This document shows, one piece after another, positions 35,408-44,296 of a DNA stretch of 64,000 bases; the first letter of the stretch is position 1, and every line of letters begins with the position of its first letter. The notes beneath the pieces were generated by a model. It saw nothing but the letters and a program-made list of their open reading frames with translations, was not told where the DNA came from and made no database searches. Where the stretch lies: contig NZ_CP142685.1 of the NCBI RefSeq assembly GCF_045689735.1, positions 2,025,965 through 2,089,964 on the forward strand, given 5' to 3'. The DNA comes from Halothiobacillus sp045689735. GTDB taxonomy: Bacteria; Pseudomonadota; Gammaproteobacteria; Halothiobacillales; Halothiobacillaceae. The translations under genes were made by a program, and so were the position numbers.

Positions 35408-36925
35408 TGCCCGGTTCAATTGCGCGCGCTCCTCGTCGAGCCACAGCACCCCCGCACTGGAAACGCGCGAGGCAACGACCGCCGGGTTCGCCAAATACGC
35501 CAAAATCGCATTTGCCGCGTCCAGATACCGCCGGTTGCCGCTGGCGCGGGCGAGAGCGCAATAAAACTGAGCCGCCCACTGGTTTTGGTCGATTTGCGGC
35601 ACCGGCACAATGGGCGTGCCATCCGGAACCGCACTAAGCATTCCCCCCTCTGGCCGGGCAAAATGCTTCTCCATCCAATCGGCCATCTGCTCGGCGCGCG
35701 TCAACCATAACGGCGTGCGCGTGATGCGATAGAGGGCGAGATACACCCGCGCCATGAACAGATTGTCCACGAGATAAGGCCCGGCCGCATCGTGCGCATC
35801 GTGTCGAAAGCCAACCGCATCAAGCCGCCGATGCCGCAGAACCCAATCGAGTCCCGCCATCGCGCGAAAAAAATACGCTCGATCGCCCGTGGCCTGATAC
35901 GCATCAAGCAAGCCTTCCATCGCCATCGCCGACTGCGCCGTGTATTCATGTGGATCGACCCTCGGCACCCCAAGCGCCAGGCGCGCCGCCCGATTTTTGG
36001 CAAAGTACGCACTCGCTTTCTGCCCCGGCATCAAGTCCGCATCCTGGCTGGGATAAAAGCCACCATCCGGCGCACTCAAAAATTCAGCAAGATAACCGGC
36101 AATCGCCGCGATGGCCTGCCGATAACGCTCATCGCCAAATTGCAGATACGCCCGACTATAGACCCGCAAATAATCGGCCTGCACGGACATAATCTTTTCA
36201 TAGTGCGGGTGCTGCCAATCGCCGTGGGTGGAATATTGATACGCGCCACCAAACACCGGATCGATCAGGTGTAGCGCGGCATCAAGATAAGCAATCGCCC
36301 GTTGCTTGGCGGCCGCATCGCCTTGTTCGGCCAGATACATATCCCAACGCACCTCGCCTTCGACCAAAAACTTTTGCGGCAAACGCAACCCGCCCAGCGC
36401 CGGATCCCAAGCGGCCGCGTGCTGCTGAAGCAAGGTTTGCCGAACTGCCGGATCCAAAACCGCCTGGGCGGTCGGTGACGCCGCCACCTGCTCCGCTTCG
36501 GGCGGCAAGGCCGGCATCGATTCGGCCTGCTGCAGAATCCGCCGCATCCGATCCGCCTCAATGAACCCTGCTTCGCGAAACACCTCCGTGCCATCCGGGC
36601 GGAGGAGGATGGTCGCAGGCCACGCATAATTGCGGTAGCGCTCCGCCAGATCCGGGCGGGCGTCATGATCCACCCGGATGGGGACAAAATGCGTATTCAG
36701 CAGATTCGCCACCGCCGGATCGGCATAGGTTTTATCGTCCATGACATGGCACCAGTGACACCACACGGCCACCATATCCAGCAAGATCAACCGATGCTCG
36801 GCTTTGGCCTTGGCAAACGCGGCCGAGCCATACGGCTGCCAGTCGACCGGCGCGGCCGCCGCCGCCGCGATCCCCACCGCCCACAGCCCCAGCAGAGCTA
36901 CCAGCCCCCGCACTACTCGATTCAT
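35375..36925 (-). CDS. Exported thioredoxin-domain protein of the DUF255/YyaL family
   Basis: A 516-residue protein with an N-terminal signal (hydrophobic 7-24), a thioredoxin-like domain with WCHWC (Cys55/Cys58) and a C-terminal alpha/alpha-barrel-like region similar to YyaL/SSP411 proteins. ATG at 36925 has GAGG 7 bases upstream; the GTG at 36931 is inside that spacing. A redox or glycoside role is not established for the family. It is convergent with the YeeZ-like gene and overlaps it by 33 bases. Confidence 0.82.
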   Translation of the reverse strand: MNRVVRGLVALLGLWAVGIAAAAAAPVDWQPYGSAAFAKAKAEHRLILLDMVAVWCHWCHVMDDKTYADPAVANLLNTHFVPIRVDHDARPDLAERYRNYAWPATILLRPDGTEVFREAGFIEADRMRRILQQAESMPALPPEAEQVAASPTAQAVLDPAVRQTLLQQHAAAWDPALGGLRLPQKFLVEGEVRWDMYLAEQGDAAAKQRAIAYLDAALHLIDPVFGGAYQYSTHGDWQHPHYEKIMSVQADYLRVYSRAYLQFGDERYRQAIAAIAGYLAEFLSAPDGGFYPSQDADLMPGQKASAYFAKNRAARLALGVPRVDPHEYTAQSAMAMEGLLDAYQATGDRAYFFRAMAGLDWVLRHRRLDAVGFRHDAHDAAGPYLVDNLFMARVYLALYRITRTPLWLTRAEQMADWMEKHFARPEGGMLSAVPDGTPIVPVPQIDQNQWAAQFYCALARASGNRRYLDAANAILAYLANPAVVASRVSSAGVLWLDEERAQLNRALPPVGRRPAP

Positions 36926-37181
36926 CGCCACGCCTCTGTGAAAAACCTGAATTGACCGATCCTTGGACGGATTTAGCCCGTTGCGGGCGTAAGCCCACTG
37001 CGACAGGGCTGACTGAATAAATCCCGGGATGGGTTTTTCAGAGTTTCCTTGCGGACATCCTGCCCCCGGAGCCTGCCCCGGTATCGGGTTTACGCGCCGC
37101 GTCGGTGATTAGGTGCAGACAGCCGTTGCAATTTATTTCATTTGTGTAATATTAGTCATAAAACCATTTTGGAAACTCTCC
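36926..37181. other. Intergenic region before the efflux operon
   Basis: About 255 bases between divergent genes. Hairpins are visible: GCCCG-TTG-CGGGC and AGCCC/GGGCT nearby around 36977-37010. An AT-rich stretch near 37125-37175 includes TTGCAA and TAATAT/TATTAG elements of a possible sigma-70 promoter for the MarR-regulated operon. No gene was found. Confidence 0.4.
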
Positions 37182-38615
37182 ATGCGTTGGCTCTCACTCG
37201 CAGTGCTCTCGATCATGCTCTGGGGCTGCATTAGCCCCGAGGGCATTGCGCCGCATGCCAAACCCCAATCGCTCGATCGTTTGACGCTCACCGCCGAGCT
37301 CTCGCAGCAGCCAGCCCCGTTCGTGACCCGCGCATGGTGGCAGGATTGGGGGGACCCTAACCTCACGATCCTGATTGACACCGCACTGGCCGATAATCCG
37401 GGGCTTGCCGAAGCCCGCGCCCGCCTGGCCGAGGCGGCCGGCCACGCCGAGGTTGCCGGTGCGCGCCTCGACCCCCAGGCCGGCGTGGCATTGAGTACTG
37501 GGCTGGCACATTGGTCGGAAAACCAATTTTTTCCACCGCCGTTTGGCGGTTCGACCACCTGGAATAATTCGCTCAATTTCAGCCTGAATTACAGCCTGGA
37601 TCTGTGGGGCGAACACCGCGCCCAGGCACAAGGGGCGATCGATCAAACCCGCGCGGCGGCTTGTGCGTATGAAGCCGCCCGCCTTGCGCTCATCCAGGCC
37701 ATCGTGCATGACTATCTCCAGTACGCCCACATTCGCGGGGTTCTGGCACAAGAAAGCCACCGCCTGTCCATTGCACGGCAAACCGTCGCCATCGAACACG
37801 CTCGTTTGGCGCATGGTCTCCTGAACGATCAAGCCCTGCTGTCTGCCCAGCAAACTGAAGACGCAGTGGTCGCCCGCATCGCGCAAGGACAGTCGCTCGC
37901 CGCGCTCACCGCACAACGACTGGCCGCACTCACCGGGCAAGGCGCTGTGCTGGCCGTTCCGCTGCCCGCCCAACCCAGCGTGCTCGCGACGGCCTGGGCG
38001 ATGCCGGCGAACATTCCGGCCAACTGGATCGCGGAACGACCGGATGTCCGCGCTCGGCGCTGGCAAGTGGCGGCAGCGGCTGAAGGCATCACGGTGGCAC
38101 GAGCCCGTTTTTACCCCAATATCGACCTCACGGCGTATTTGGGCGGGCTGGCCGCCGCGCACAGCTTCATCGCTTTTTTACAGCCCGGCTCGATCAATCT
38201 CGGCCTCACGCCAGCCATCCGCTTACCGCTGTTTGACGGCGGCGCCCTGCGCGGCACGCTCAAGGCCCGCAGCGCGGAATATGACGCAGCGGTTGCCGTG
38301 TATAACCAAAGCCTGATTACCGCGCTGACGCAAACCAGCGCGGCGCTGACCGCGCTCAAATTCGGCGCAGAACAGCGCGCGCTGGCCACCCAGACGCAGG
38401 CTCTGGCGGAACGGGCACTCGATCAAGCCAAACGCCGCTACCGCGCCGGGTTGACCAATGCCCTGCCGGTTCTCGCGGCCGAGGATCACCTCGCCAGCGC
38501 GCGTCAAAACTTGCTGTCCATCAACGCCGCCGGGCTCGATGCGCTCGCGGCGCTGTATACCGCGCTTGGAGGCGGCATACCGGATCAGCTCACCCCGAAA
38601 AGGAATGCCCGATGA
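37182..38615 (+). CDS. Outer-membrane efflux lipoprotein (TolC/OprM type)
   Basis: A 477-residue OprM/NodT-family channel. The signal peptide ends at the lipobox LWGC (Cys at about 16), giving an N-terminal lipoprotein. The chain has the tandem efflux repeats with ALADNPGLAEARARLAEAAG and RYRAGLTNALPVLAAEDHLA. GGAA lies 8 bases before the ATG. It heads an operon: MarR regulator, FUSC permease, DUF1656 and HlyD, the layout of aromatic-acid or fusaric-acid exporters. Confidence 0.92.
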   Translation: MRWLSLAVLSIMLWGCISPEGIAPHAKPQSLDRLTLTAELSQQPAPFVTRAWWQDWGDPNLTILIDTALADNPGLAEARARLAEAAGHAEVAGARLDPQAGVALSTGLAHWSENQFFPPPFGGSTTWNNSLNFSLNYSLDLWGEHRAQAQGAIDQTRAAACAYEAARLALIQAIVHDYLQYAHIRGVLAQESHRLSIARQTVAIEHARLAHGLLNDQALLSAQQTEDAVVARIAQGQSLAALTAQRLAALTGQGAVLAVPLPAQPSVLATAWAMPANIPANWIAERPDVRARRWQVAAAAEGITVARARFYPNIDLTAYLGGLAAAHSFIAFLQPGSINLGLTPAIRLPLFDGGALRGTLKARSAEYDAAVAVYNQSLITALTQTSAALTALKFGAEQRALATQTQALAERALDQAKRRYRAGLTNALPVLAAEDHLASARQNLLSINAAGLDALAALYTALGGGIPDQLTPKRNAR

Positions 38616-39112
38616 ACCAACGCCCGACTGCCTTCTCCGCCGCCGCCGACCGGCTCCAACGCACGGCCGAGCGCAGCGCGGACTTTGATCAAGCCACCGC
38701 CACGCTGGCACGCCTGATTCATTTCGCGGCGAAGTCGTTGACGGATGAAGTCAACACCGCGCTCAAGACACATGGTCTGAACTACCCGAGTTATGCGGTT
38801 CTGGTGATGCTGTTTGGCACCGCCGATTACCGTTTGACGCCCGGTGAACTCGCGGCCGCCACCCACGAAAAGCCCGCCAATCTCACGCGGCTGTGTGACG
38901 AACTCGCCCGCCAGCAACTGGTGCGCCGTACCGCCGACCCCGCCGACCGTCGGCGGGTCCAGATCTCGCTCACCCCCGAGGGACAGCGCCGATTGAGCGC
39001 GGTGCTGCCGGTAGCCATGGCCGTTATCCAGCAACGCTTCGCGTGCCTGACCCCGACGGATCAACACCAATTGGCGCGTCTGCTGCGTCAGTTGGTCGAT
39101 GGGTCAACATGA
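38612..39112 (+). CDS. MarR-family transcriptional regulator
   Basis: The 166-residue winged-helix protein has LTPGELAAATHEKPANLTR (recognition helix) and the wing DPADRRRVQISLTPEG, matching MarR. It lies inside the efflux operon, overlapping the genes on both sides by ATGA, so it probably autoregulates the operon and responds to a phenolic ligand. The operator is not identified; a candidate AT-rich region lies upstream of 37182. Confidence 0.9.
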   Translation: MNQRPTAFSAAADRLQRTAERSADFDQATATLARLIHFAAKSLTDEVNTALKTHGLNYPSYAVLVMLFGTADYRLTPGELAAATHEKPANLTRLCDELARQQLVRRTADPADRRRVQISLTPEGQRRLSAVLPVAMAVIQQRFACLTPTDQHQLARLLRQLVDGST

Positions 39113-41148
39113 ACAGCGCCCGCATCCCGCGCTGGGCGCACCCCGTCGTGACGGGGCTTCGGCGCGAAGCAGACACCCTGATGTTCGTGCTGAAAACCGC
39201 CCTGGCCGCCATTCTGGCCTTGTGGATCGGCTATCGGCTCGCGCTCGATTCGCCACAAACCGCCGTAGTCACGGTGTTTATCGTGATGCAGGCGCGTACC
39301 GGTCTGGTCGTCGCCAAAGGCTTTTATCGAGCCCTCGGCACCGTGATCGGCAGTGGCGTCTCGCTGCTGCTGGTCGCCACCTTCGCACAGGACAGATTCT
39401 GGTTTCTGGCCGCGCTGGCGCTGTGGATCGGCGCACTGACTGCCGGTGCCGCGTGGTACCGCAATTTTCAATCCTATGCCTTTGTCTTGGCCGGCTATAC
39501 CGCCTGCTTGGTCGGGCTGCCCGCCGCACTGGACCCCGGCCAGGCGTTTGAGATTGCCGTCACTCGGCTGACCGAGGTGTTACTTGGGATTACCGTCGCG
39601 AGCGTCATCAGCGGCCTGATTGCGCCCGTTTCGATGCGCGGTGATCTCATCAAAACGGCGCAGGCGCGGCTGACGGGCTTGACCGCCGTCGCCGAACGCG
39701 TGATTACCGGCGGGCTGCCGACCGCGCAGTGGGGCGCGTTGCACCTCACGGCCACGCAGGGGTTGGTGGCGATGACCAACTTTCGCGCCATCTCGCTGTT
39801 CGCGGACGGGCGGGCAGCGGCGGAAAATCGGGCGCTGGACGATTGGCTCACGCAATTTGTGGCGGCCGCGAGCACGCTGCAAGTACTCAATCGCCATCAA
39901 GCCCTGCTCGCACGCCCCGAATACGCCGCGGTCGCAGACTGGATCGCGCCCGCCTTTCTCCCCGGCGTTGGCTGCTTGTCGTCCACCGGCGGCACCCCGC
40001 GCGAGATGCCCGATTGGCCAGCCTTGGCCCAATGGGCAGAACAACTCGATGCATGGCAACGGCGTACCCCTCGACCGGTTAACGCCTCGCCTGACGCCCG
40101 CCGACTCGCAGAAGAAACCCTGCACCTGTTGCGTCAATGGCTCCACGAATTTCGTGCGCTGGGCAGCGCACATACCGCGCTGTTGAATCCCTATGCCCAA
40201 CCAACGCCGCTCAAACGCAAGGCGCAGCGTATCCACCGCACGGATTATCTGGTGCCGTTGGCGGCCGGGATTCGCGCGGTTCTCGTGCTGATCGTTATGA
40301 GCGCATTCTGGCTGGGCACCGCCTGGCCGACCGGCCCGTTGGCGGTCACCATCGCCGTGGTGGTCAGCGCCCTGTTCGCGACCGCCCCCAATCCGACCCG
40401 CGCCGTGGGGCAGATGGGGCAGGGGATTGCGCTGGCGTTGATCGCCGCCGTCGGCTTTCAATTCGGTCTGCTGCCCGCCTTATCCGGCTTTACGCTGCTG
40501 GTCGCGGCCTGGTTGCCTTTTCTGCTCGCGACCGGCTATTTGATGGCCTCGCCCCGCTTCGGCGCGGTTGGCGTCGGGTTTGGCCTGTTTTTTAGTACGC
40601 TGGCACTGCCCGCCAATCTCACCGTATTCGATCCGGCCGGGTTGCTGAACAATGGCATCGGCCTGCTGCTGGCGGTCGCGGTCGCCGGGCTGTCGTTCGT
40701 GCTGATTTTACCTACCGACAGTCCGTGGTTTCGCCACCGTCTGCGCGCCGCACTCGATCGCGAGCTGGTTCGCGCCTGTACCCGTCCCCTTGCCGGGCTG
40801 CGTGGTGCCTTTGAGCGCGATACCCGTGAACTTGTCCGCCAACTGGCCACCTTGCCGGGCGTCCGCGTCGATGAACAAGCACAGCAGCTCGAACAGGCAC
40901 TGCGGCTGCAAACGCTGGGGCGCGCGGCCATCGAACTCCGCCAGACACTGCATGCGCCGGAGGGCGAGGACACGACCCGCCTGGCGCCCGTCCTGCAAGC
41001 CTTGGCGCACCAGGATGCCGCACGCCTGACGCAGCAAATCCCTCCGCTGCTCACCCCCGGCACCTTGCCTTCGCGCGTGCAACACTATCTGGCTCTGATC
41101 TACCAAGAGTTTGTGCCCAGTCCGGAGGATTCCGCTCATGCCGCGTGA
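39109..41148 (+). CDS. FUSC-family inner-membrane permease (AaeB-like)
   Basis: A 679-residue protein with two sets of helices separated by a cytoplasmic region. It starts with FVLKTALAAILALWIGYRLALD and has a second helix set from about residue 375, the FUSC/aromatic acid exporter pattern. Proteins of this family export p-hydroxybenzoic-type or fusaric acids. Overlap with the MarR gene and with DUF1656 (11 bases) fixes the operon. The actual substrate is unknown. Confidence 0.9.
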   Translation: MNSARIPRWAHPVVTGLRREADTLMFVLKTALAAILALWIGYRLALDSPQTAVVTVFIVMQARTGLVVAKGFYRALGTVIGSGVSLLLVATFAQDRFWFLAALALWIGALTAGAAWYRNFQSYAFVLAGYTACLVGLPAALDPGQAFEIAVTRLTEVLLGITVASVISGLIAPVSMRGDLIKTAQARLTGLTAVAERVITGGLPTAQWGALHLTATQGLVAMTNFRAISLFADGRAAAENRALDDWLTQFVAAASTLQVLNRHQALLARPEYAAVADWIAPAFLPGVGCLSSTGGTPREMPDWPALAQWAEQLDAWQRRTPRPVNASPDARRLAEETLHLLRQWLHEFRALGSAHTALLNPYAQPTPLKRKAQRIHRTDYLVPLAAGIRAVLVLIVMSAFWLGTAWPTGPLAVTIAVVVSALFATAPNPTRAVGQMGQGIALALIAAVGFQFGLLPALSGFTLLVAAWLPFLLATGYLMASPRFGAVGVGFGLFFSTLALPANLTVFDPAGLLNNGIGLLLAVAVAGLSFVLILPTDSPWFRHRLRAALDRELVRACTRPLAGLRGAFERDTRELVRQLATLPGVRVDEQAQQLEQALRLQTLGRAAIELRQTLHAPEGEDTTRLAPVLQALAHQDAARLTQQIPPLLTPGTLPSRVQHYLALIYQEFVPSPEDSAHAA

Positions 41149-41338
41149 ATGGCCCCTGTTCGATGCGTCCGTGCCCACGCTCTTGTTGATTCTGTTCGCC
41201 AGCGTGATTGCCTACGCGCTGCTGGCCGAATGGACGCGAAATCTGCCGCTGGAGCGCTGGGTCTGGCATCCCGCTCTGGTGCGCTTTGCGGTCTTTGTCT
41301 GTATTTTTGCCGCTCTGGGCGGATGGTGGTATCGATGA
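41138..41338 (+). CDS. DUF1656 small membrane protein
   Basis: A 66-residue two-helix protein typically encoded between the FUSC permease and the HlyD adaptor of these exporters. GGAGG lies 9 bases before the ATG. It overlaps both neighbours. It is thought to be a small pump subunit. Confidence 0.87.
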   Translation: MPREWPLFDASVPTLLLILFASVIAYALLAEWTRNLPLERWVWHPALVRFAVFVCIFAALGGWWYR

Positions 41339-42207
41339 ACGGCTCGGCGCTGACGCGCTTTCTCTTTTCGGTGTTGATTGTCGGTCTGGCGGCCTGGTTG
41401 GGGTGGCGGCTCTGGCAGGACTATATGGATGCCCCATGGACCCGCGATGGCCGGGTGCGTGCCGATATCGTACAGGTAACGGCGGATGTACCCGGCCGCG
41501 TCGTCGCTGTCGCCGTACAGGACAACCAGCTCGTTAAGCAGGGCGCGCTGCTGTTTCGCATTGACCCGGCACGCTATGAGCTCGCCGTCCAGACGGCCGA
41601 AGCCGCGCTGAAACAGGCCGACATCCAGCTTGCCCTGAAAAAAGACCAGGCCGCGCGGCGCGCAGGGCTGGATCCCTCGATCGTCGCCCACGAAACCCAG
41701 CAGGACAGTAAGCTCGCCGTGCGCGCGGCGGAAGCGCAACGCGCAGCCGCCCAAGCCGCGCTGGCCTTGGCCCGGCTCAACCTCGAACGAACGGCCGTGC
41801 GCGCACCCGTGGCCGGCACGGTCACCAATCTACTGCTACAACCCGGCGACTATGCCGCCGTCGGTGCGCCGAAATTGGCCTTAGTCCAAGCCCATTCGTT
41901 CTGGGTATACGGCTACTTTGAAGAAACCCGGCTACAAAAAATCGCCCTCGGCGATCCGGCGGAAGTCACCCTGCTCGGCCAAACCCAGCCGCTCAAAGGC
42001 AGGGTCACCGGCATTGCCCCCGCCATTACCGACCGCGACAACCCGGTCGGCGCCGATCTGACCGCCAGCGTCAACCCCGTATTCAACTGGGTACGCCTGG
42101 CGAGCCGCATTCCGGTTCGCATCCAGCTCGACCCGGTGCCGGCCAATATGCACCTTGCGGCCGGCATGACCTGCACCGTCGTGATTCGCCCCGCCGACCA
42201 TCCGTGA
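41335..42207 (+). CDS. HlyD-family periplasmic adaptor of the efflux pump
   Basis: A 290-residue membrane fusion protein. It has an N-terminal helix (about 8-27), a biotinyl-lipoyl-like part (APWTRDGRVRADIVQVTADV then GRVVAVAVQDNQLVKQGALL), a helical hairpin and the second lipoyl half (VRAPVAGTVTNLLLQPGDY). It bridges the FUSC permease to the OprM-type channel at the start of the operon. ATG overlaps the DUF1656 stop. Confidence 0.92.
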   Translation: MNGSALTRFLFSVLIVGLAAWLGWRLWQDYMDAPWTRDGRVRADIVQVTADVPGRVVAVAVQDNQLVKQGALLFRIDPARYELAVQTAEAALKQADIQLALKKDQAARRAGLDPSIVAHETQQDSKLAVRAAEAQRAAAQAALALARLNLERTAVRAPVAGTVTNLLLQPGDYAAVGAPKLALVQAHSFWVYGYFEETRLQKIALGDPAEVTLLGQTQPLKGRVTGIAPAITDRDNPVGADLTASVNPVFNWVRLASRIPVRIQLDPVPANMHLAAGMTCTVVIRPADHP

Positions 42208-42282
42208 ATCGGGAAGGATCAAACTGGCTCCTGCGTCGGCGTGAATGCCAACCGCCGCGCACGGATCACGCACGACAGGCTG

Positions 42283-42837
42283 CTAGCGGGACGCCATCAG
42301 GCGCTTCAGCGTGGTGATGACTTGCTGCGGGTTTTGTGCCGGATCGACATCCAGAAAGCGGGCGGCAATTTTCCCTTGGGGATCAATGATAAAAGTATGC
42401 CGCTTGGCTATTTTTGCGAGACCGAACAGGTCATATAACGAATCATAAGCCGCTGCGACCTTGCCATTTTCATCGGCCAACAGGGTGTAATTCAGGTTGT
42501 AGGCTTTTTCGAAAGCCGCATGGCTTGCCACGCTATCTTCGCTGATGCCGACCACGGACACACCCATCGCCTCGATACTGGGCACCGCATCACGAAAGCT
42601 CTGCGCCTCGGTCGTGCAGCCGGAGGTAAAGTCCTTCGGATAAAAATACAGCACCAGCCACTTGCCCCGGTACGCCGAAAGCGAGACCGGCTGCCCCGCC
42701 TGATTGAGCAAGGTAAATGCGGGCGCTGCCTGCCCCGCTTCCAGCGGCGCGGCGGCGGCCGGCTGCCCAACACTCAACATCACTGCACACAGTGGCAGGA
42801 ACCCACGACTCAACCAACACGCAGAGAAAACACGCAT
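42283..42837 (-). CDS. Periplasmic peroxiredoxin (Bcp/PrxQ type)
   Basis: A 184-residue peroxiredoxin with a signal peptide (cut near AAAA-PLEA, about 30). It has the peroxidatic cysteine in DFTSGCTTEAQSFRD and the conserved KWLVLYFYPKD. Most Bcp proteins are cytosolic, so export is notable. The ATG at 42837 has GGAGGG 7 bases before it. It stands alone downstream of the efflux operon, convergent with it. Confidence 0.9.
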   Translation of the reverse strand: MRVFSACWLSRGFLPLCAVMLSVGQPAAAAPLEAGQAAPAFTLLNQAGQPVSLSAYRGKWLVLYFYPKDFTSGCTTEAQSFRDAVPSIEAMGVSVVGISEDSVASHAAFEKAYNLNYTLLADENGKVAAAYDSLYDLFGLAKIAKRHTFIIDPQGKIAARFLDVDPAQNPQQVITTLKRLMASR

Positions 42838-42922
42838 CTTCACACCCTCCGTTCGCGAAAAGTAGACCCCGAACCAACGGCCAGACGCCGCACAAACGAT
42901 ACCGCCCTGACCCTAACAGGAT

Positions 42923-42954
42923 GTTGAAAATGGGCTTTCCCGCCCTTTTTCAAC
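42923..42954. repeat. Hairpin related to the palindromic repeat family
   Basis: GTTGAAAA and TTTTCAAC arms, with an inner GGGC/GCCC pair. It shares the GTTGAAAA core of the elements at 25043 and 43031 and lies about 80 bases upstream of the latter, so it may be a degenerate or half copy. Confidence 0.55.
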
Positions 42955-43009
42955 TCGGCTCGTCGCGACGGCCTCCGAAGATCAATCAGTGAACATAATT
43001 GCTCTTCGT

Positions 43010-43029
43010 GCAAGCCATCCGTGGCTTGC
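43010..43029. repeat. Perfect 8-base inverted repeat
   Basis: GCAAGCCA-TCCG-TGGCTTGC. It immediately precedes the palindromic repeat at 43031-43070, forming a compound structure of adjacent hairpins. Confidence 0.8.
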
Positions 43030-43030
43030 C

Positions 43031-43070
43031 TTAGCAGGCCGCTGAAAAGAGTTTTTCAACGGCCTGCTAA
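43031..43070. repeat. Palindromic repeat element, copy 2
   Basis: Arms of 18 bases TTAGCAGGCCGCTGAAAA and its near-complement (one mismatch) enclose GAGT. It is the close relative of the element at 25043-25080. Confidence 0.88.
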
Positions 43071-43353
43071 ACCGCGTAACAACCTGAACGAGCGGCCACG
43101 ACCATCACATCATCGAGCCGGCCAGCGCCCTGTGGTTTGTCACGCAACTCAGCGGCGCGCATCGGGTATAGGCCATATACCGCCGCTTTGCCAGCGACCG
43201 GAGAAAATGCGGGTGAGCAAAGCCTGCACCGACGGGCACTTCCAATCCCCTCGCCGATTGACGGTGCCTGTGTCACCATGCCCGCCCATGCGCCCGCAGC
43301 ATACTGACTCTCGCCCGGCGCTCGCTCGGTACTCACCAAGGAATAAGCGCCCG
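43071..43353. other. Non-coding stretch beside the truncated acyltransferase
   Basis: No supported gene. A perfect 6-base inverted repeat GGTATA-GGCCA-TATACC lies at 43165-43181. The region reads as decayed sequence between the repeat cluster and the acyltransferase fragment. Confidence 0.4.
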
Positions 43354-43638
43354 ATGGCCCAACACAAGCAAGCCCCGATTGCCACCCCCGGCTACCGCCC
43401 GGATCTTCAGGCGCTGCGTGCCTTCGCCATCCTGCTGGTTGTGGCCGATCACGCGCAGCTGGTCGGTTTTGCTGGCGGCTATGTCGGCGTGGATGTGTTT
43501 TTCGTGCTGTCCGGTTATCTCATCACCGGCTTGATTACCAACGAAGTGTTCCAGACCCGCCGGTTTGATGCGCTGAATTTCTATGTACGCCGGCTCAAAG
43601 GTCACGCAGCCGGCTGCCCAGTACCCGCACAAAACTGA
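43354..43638 (+). pseudogene. Truncated acyltransferase-3 (OafA/YrhL) fragment
   Basis: The first 80 residues match the start of membrane O-acyltransferases: GYRPDLQALRAFAILLVVAD then GGYVGVDVFFVLSGYLITGL and FYVRRLK, which is where family members continue for hundreds of residues. Here homology stops abruptly and a stop codon follows after about 14 unrelated residues. It is a remnant, probably left by a deletion or recombination next to the repeats. Confidence 0.78.
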
Positions 43639-43674
43639 CCCATCCCGAGCCAGAAAACACCCCCGGCGATCCCG

Positions 43675-43992
43675 TCAATCGTTGCTCGGCAGCTTGGCGC
43701 GTTCACGGTCGATCAGGCGATGCGACCACAAGCCGCCAAATGGAACCAGCGCGGCGAGAAATACGAGCCCCGCCTTGCCCAGCGGCAGGGCGCGACGGGC
43801 GGCGGCTAGAGCGAGGGTGAGCACTGTCCAGATAAAAAATGCCCCATGGATGGGCCCGATGATTTTGACGGCCAGCGGTGCCGCCCAAAGGTATTTGAGC
43901 GGCACGGCGATCAAGACCAGCGCAATCAGCGAGCCGCCTTCCAGCAAGGTGAGAAAACTCAAATGACGCAGCAGATGACGACGCTCAATCAT
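43675..43992 (-). CDS. DUF3817 membrane protein
   Basis: A 105-residue protein with three helices, opening with SFLTLLEGGSLIALVLIAVP and containing GPIHGAFFIWTVLTLALA, the DUF3817 signature. Function unknown. It lies alone with an AT-rich upstream region holding a palindrome. Confidence 0.85.
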   Translation of the reverse strand: MIERRHLLRHLSFLTLLEGGSLIALVLIAVPLKYLWAAPLAVKIIGPIHGAFFIWTVLTLALAAARRALPLGKAGLVFLAALVPFGGLWSHRLIDRERAKLPSND

Positions 43993-44296
43993 AAAAATTA
44001 CCAGTTATTAAATAACAATTTATTATACATAAACGGGCAACGGCGCCAATACCCGAGTCTTTCGCTGCACTAAATCAATGCAAATCCTCGGCCAATTTCC
44101 ACAAAAACTCCGCCGTATTCCCGTGGTTTTCCCGCAACAAACCCTGCACCCCCTAATCATTTTATCCGGCATAGAAATATCCTCGTTATCTTGGCGGGCG
44201 TAGCATGACACCCCTGCCTAACCGGGCGGTCAAGCCGTAAATCCCACCGCCACCGCCCGCCGATCGATCACACAAATACGCCCAAGGAGGCTGATG
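43993..44296. other. Divergent intergenic region before cydA
   Basis: About 300 bases. The DUF3817 side is AT-rich, with the palindrome at 44004-44016 and TTTATTATACAT-type promoter-like sequence. The cydA side carries AAGGAGG just before the start. I looked for an FNR-type TTGAT-N4-ATCAA site and did not find a convincing one. Confidence 0.45.
44004..44016. promoter_or_regulatory. Perfect palindrome GTTATT-A-AATAAC, candidate operator
   Basis: A 13-base perfect palindrome in AT-rich DNA between the DUF3817 gene (starts at 43992) and cydA. It sits 12 bases upstream of the DUF3817 ATG, where it could block translation or transcription. The binding protein is unknown. Confidence 0.45.

Noticed and set aside
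43993..44296. FNR-type box upstream of cydA
   Set aside because: No TTGAT-N4-ATCAA match was found on either strand.
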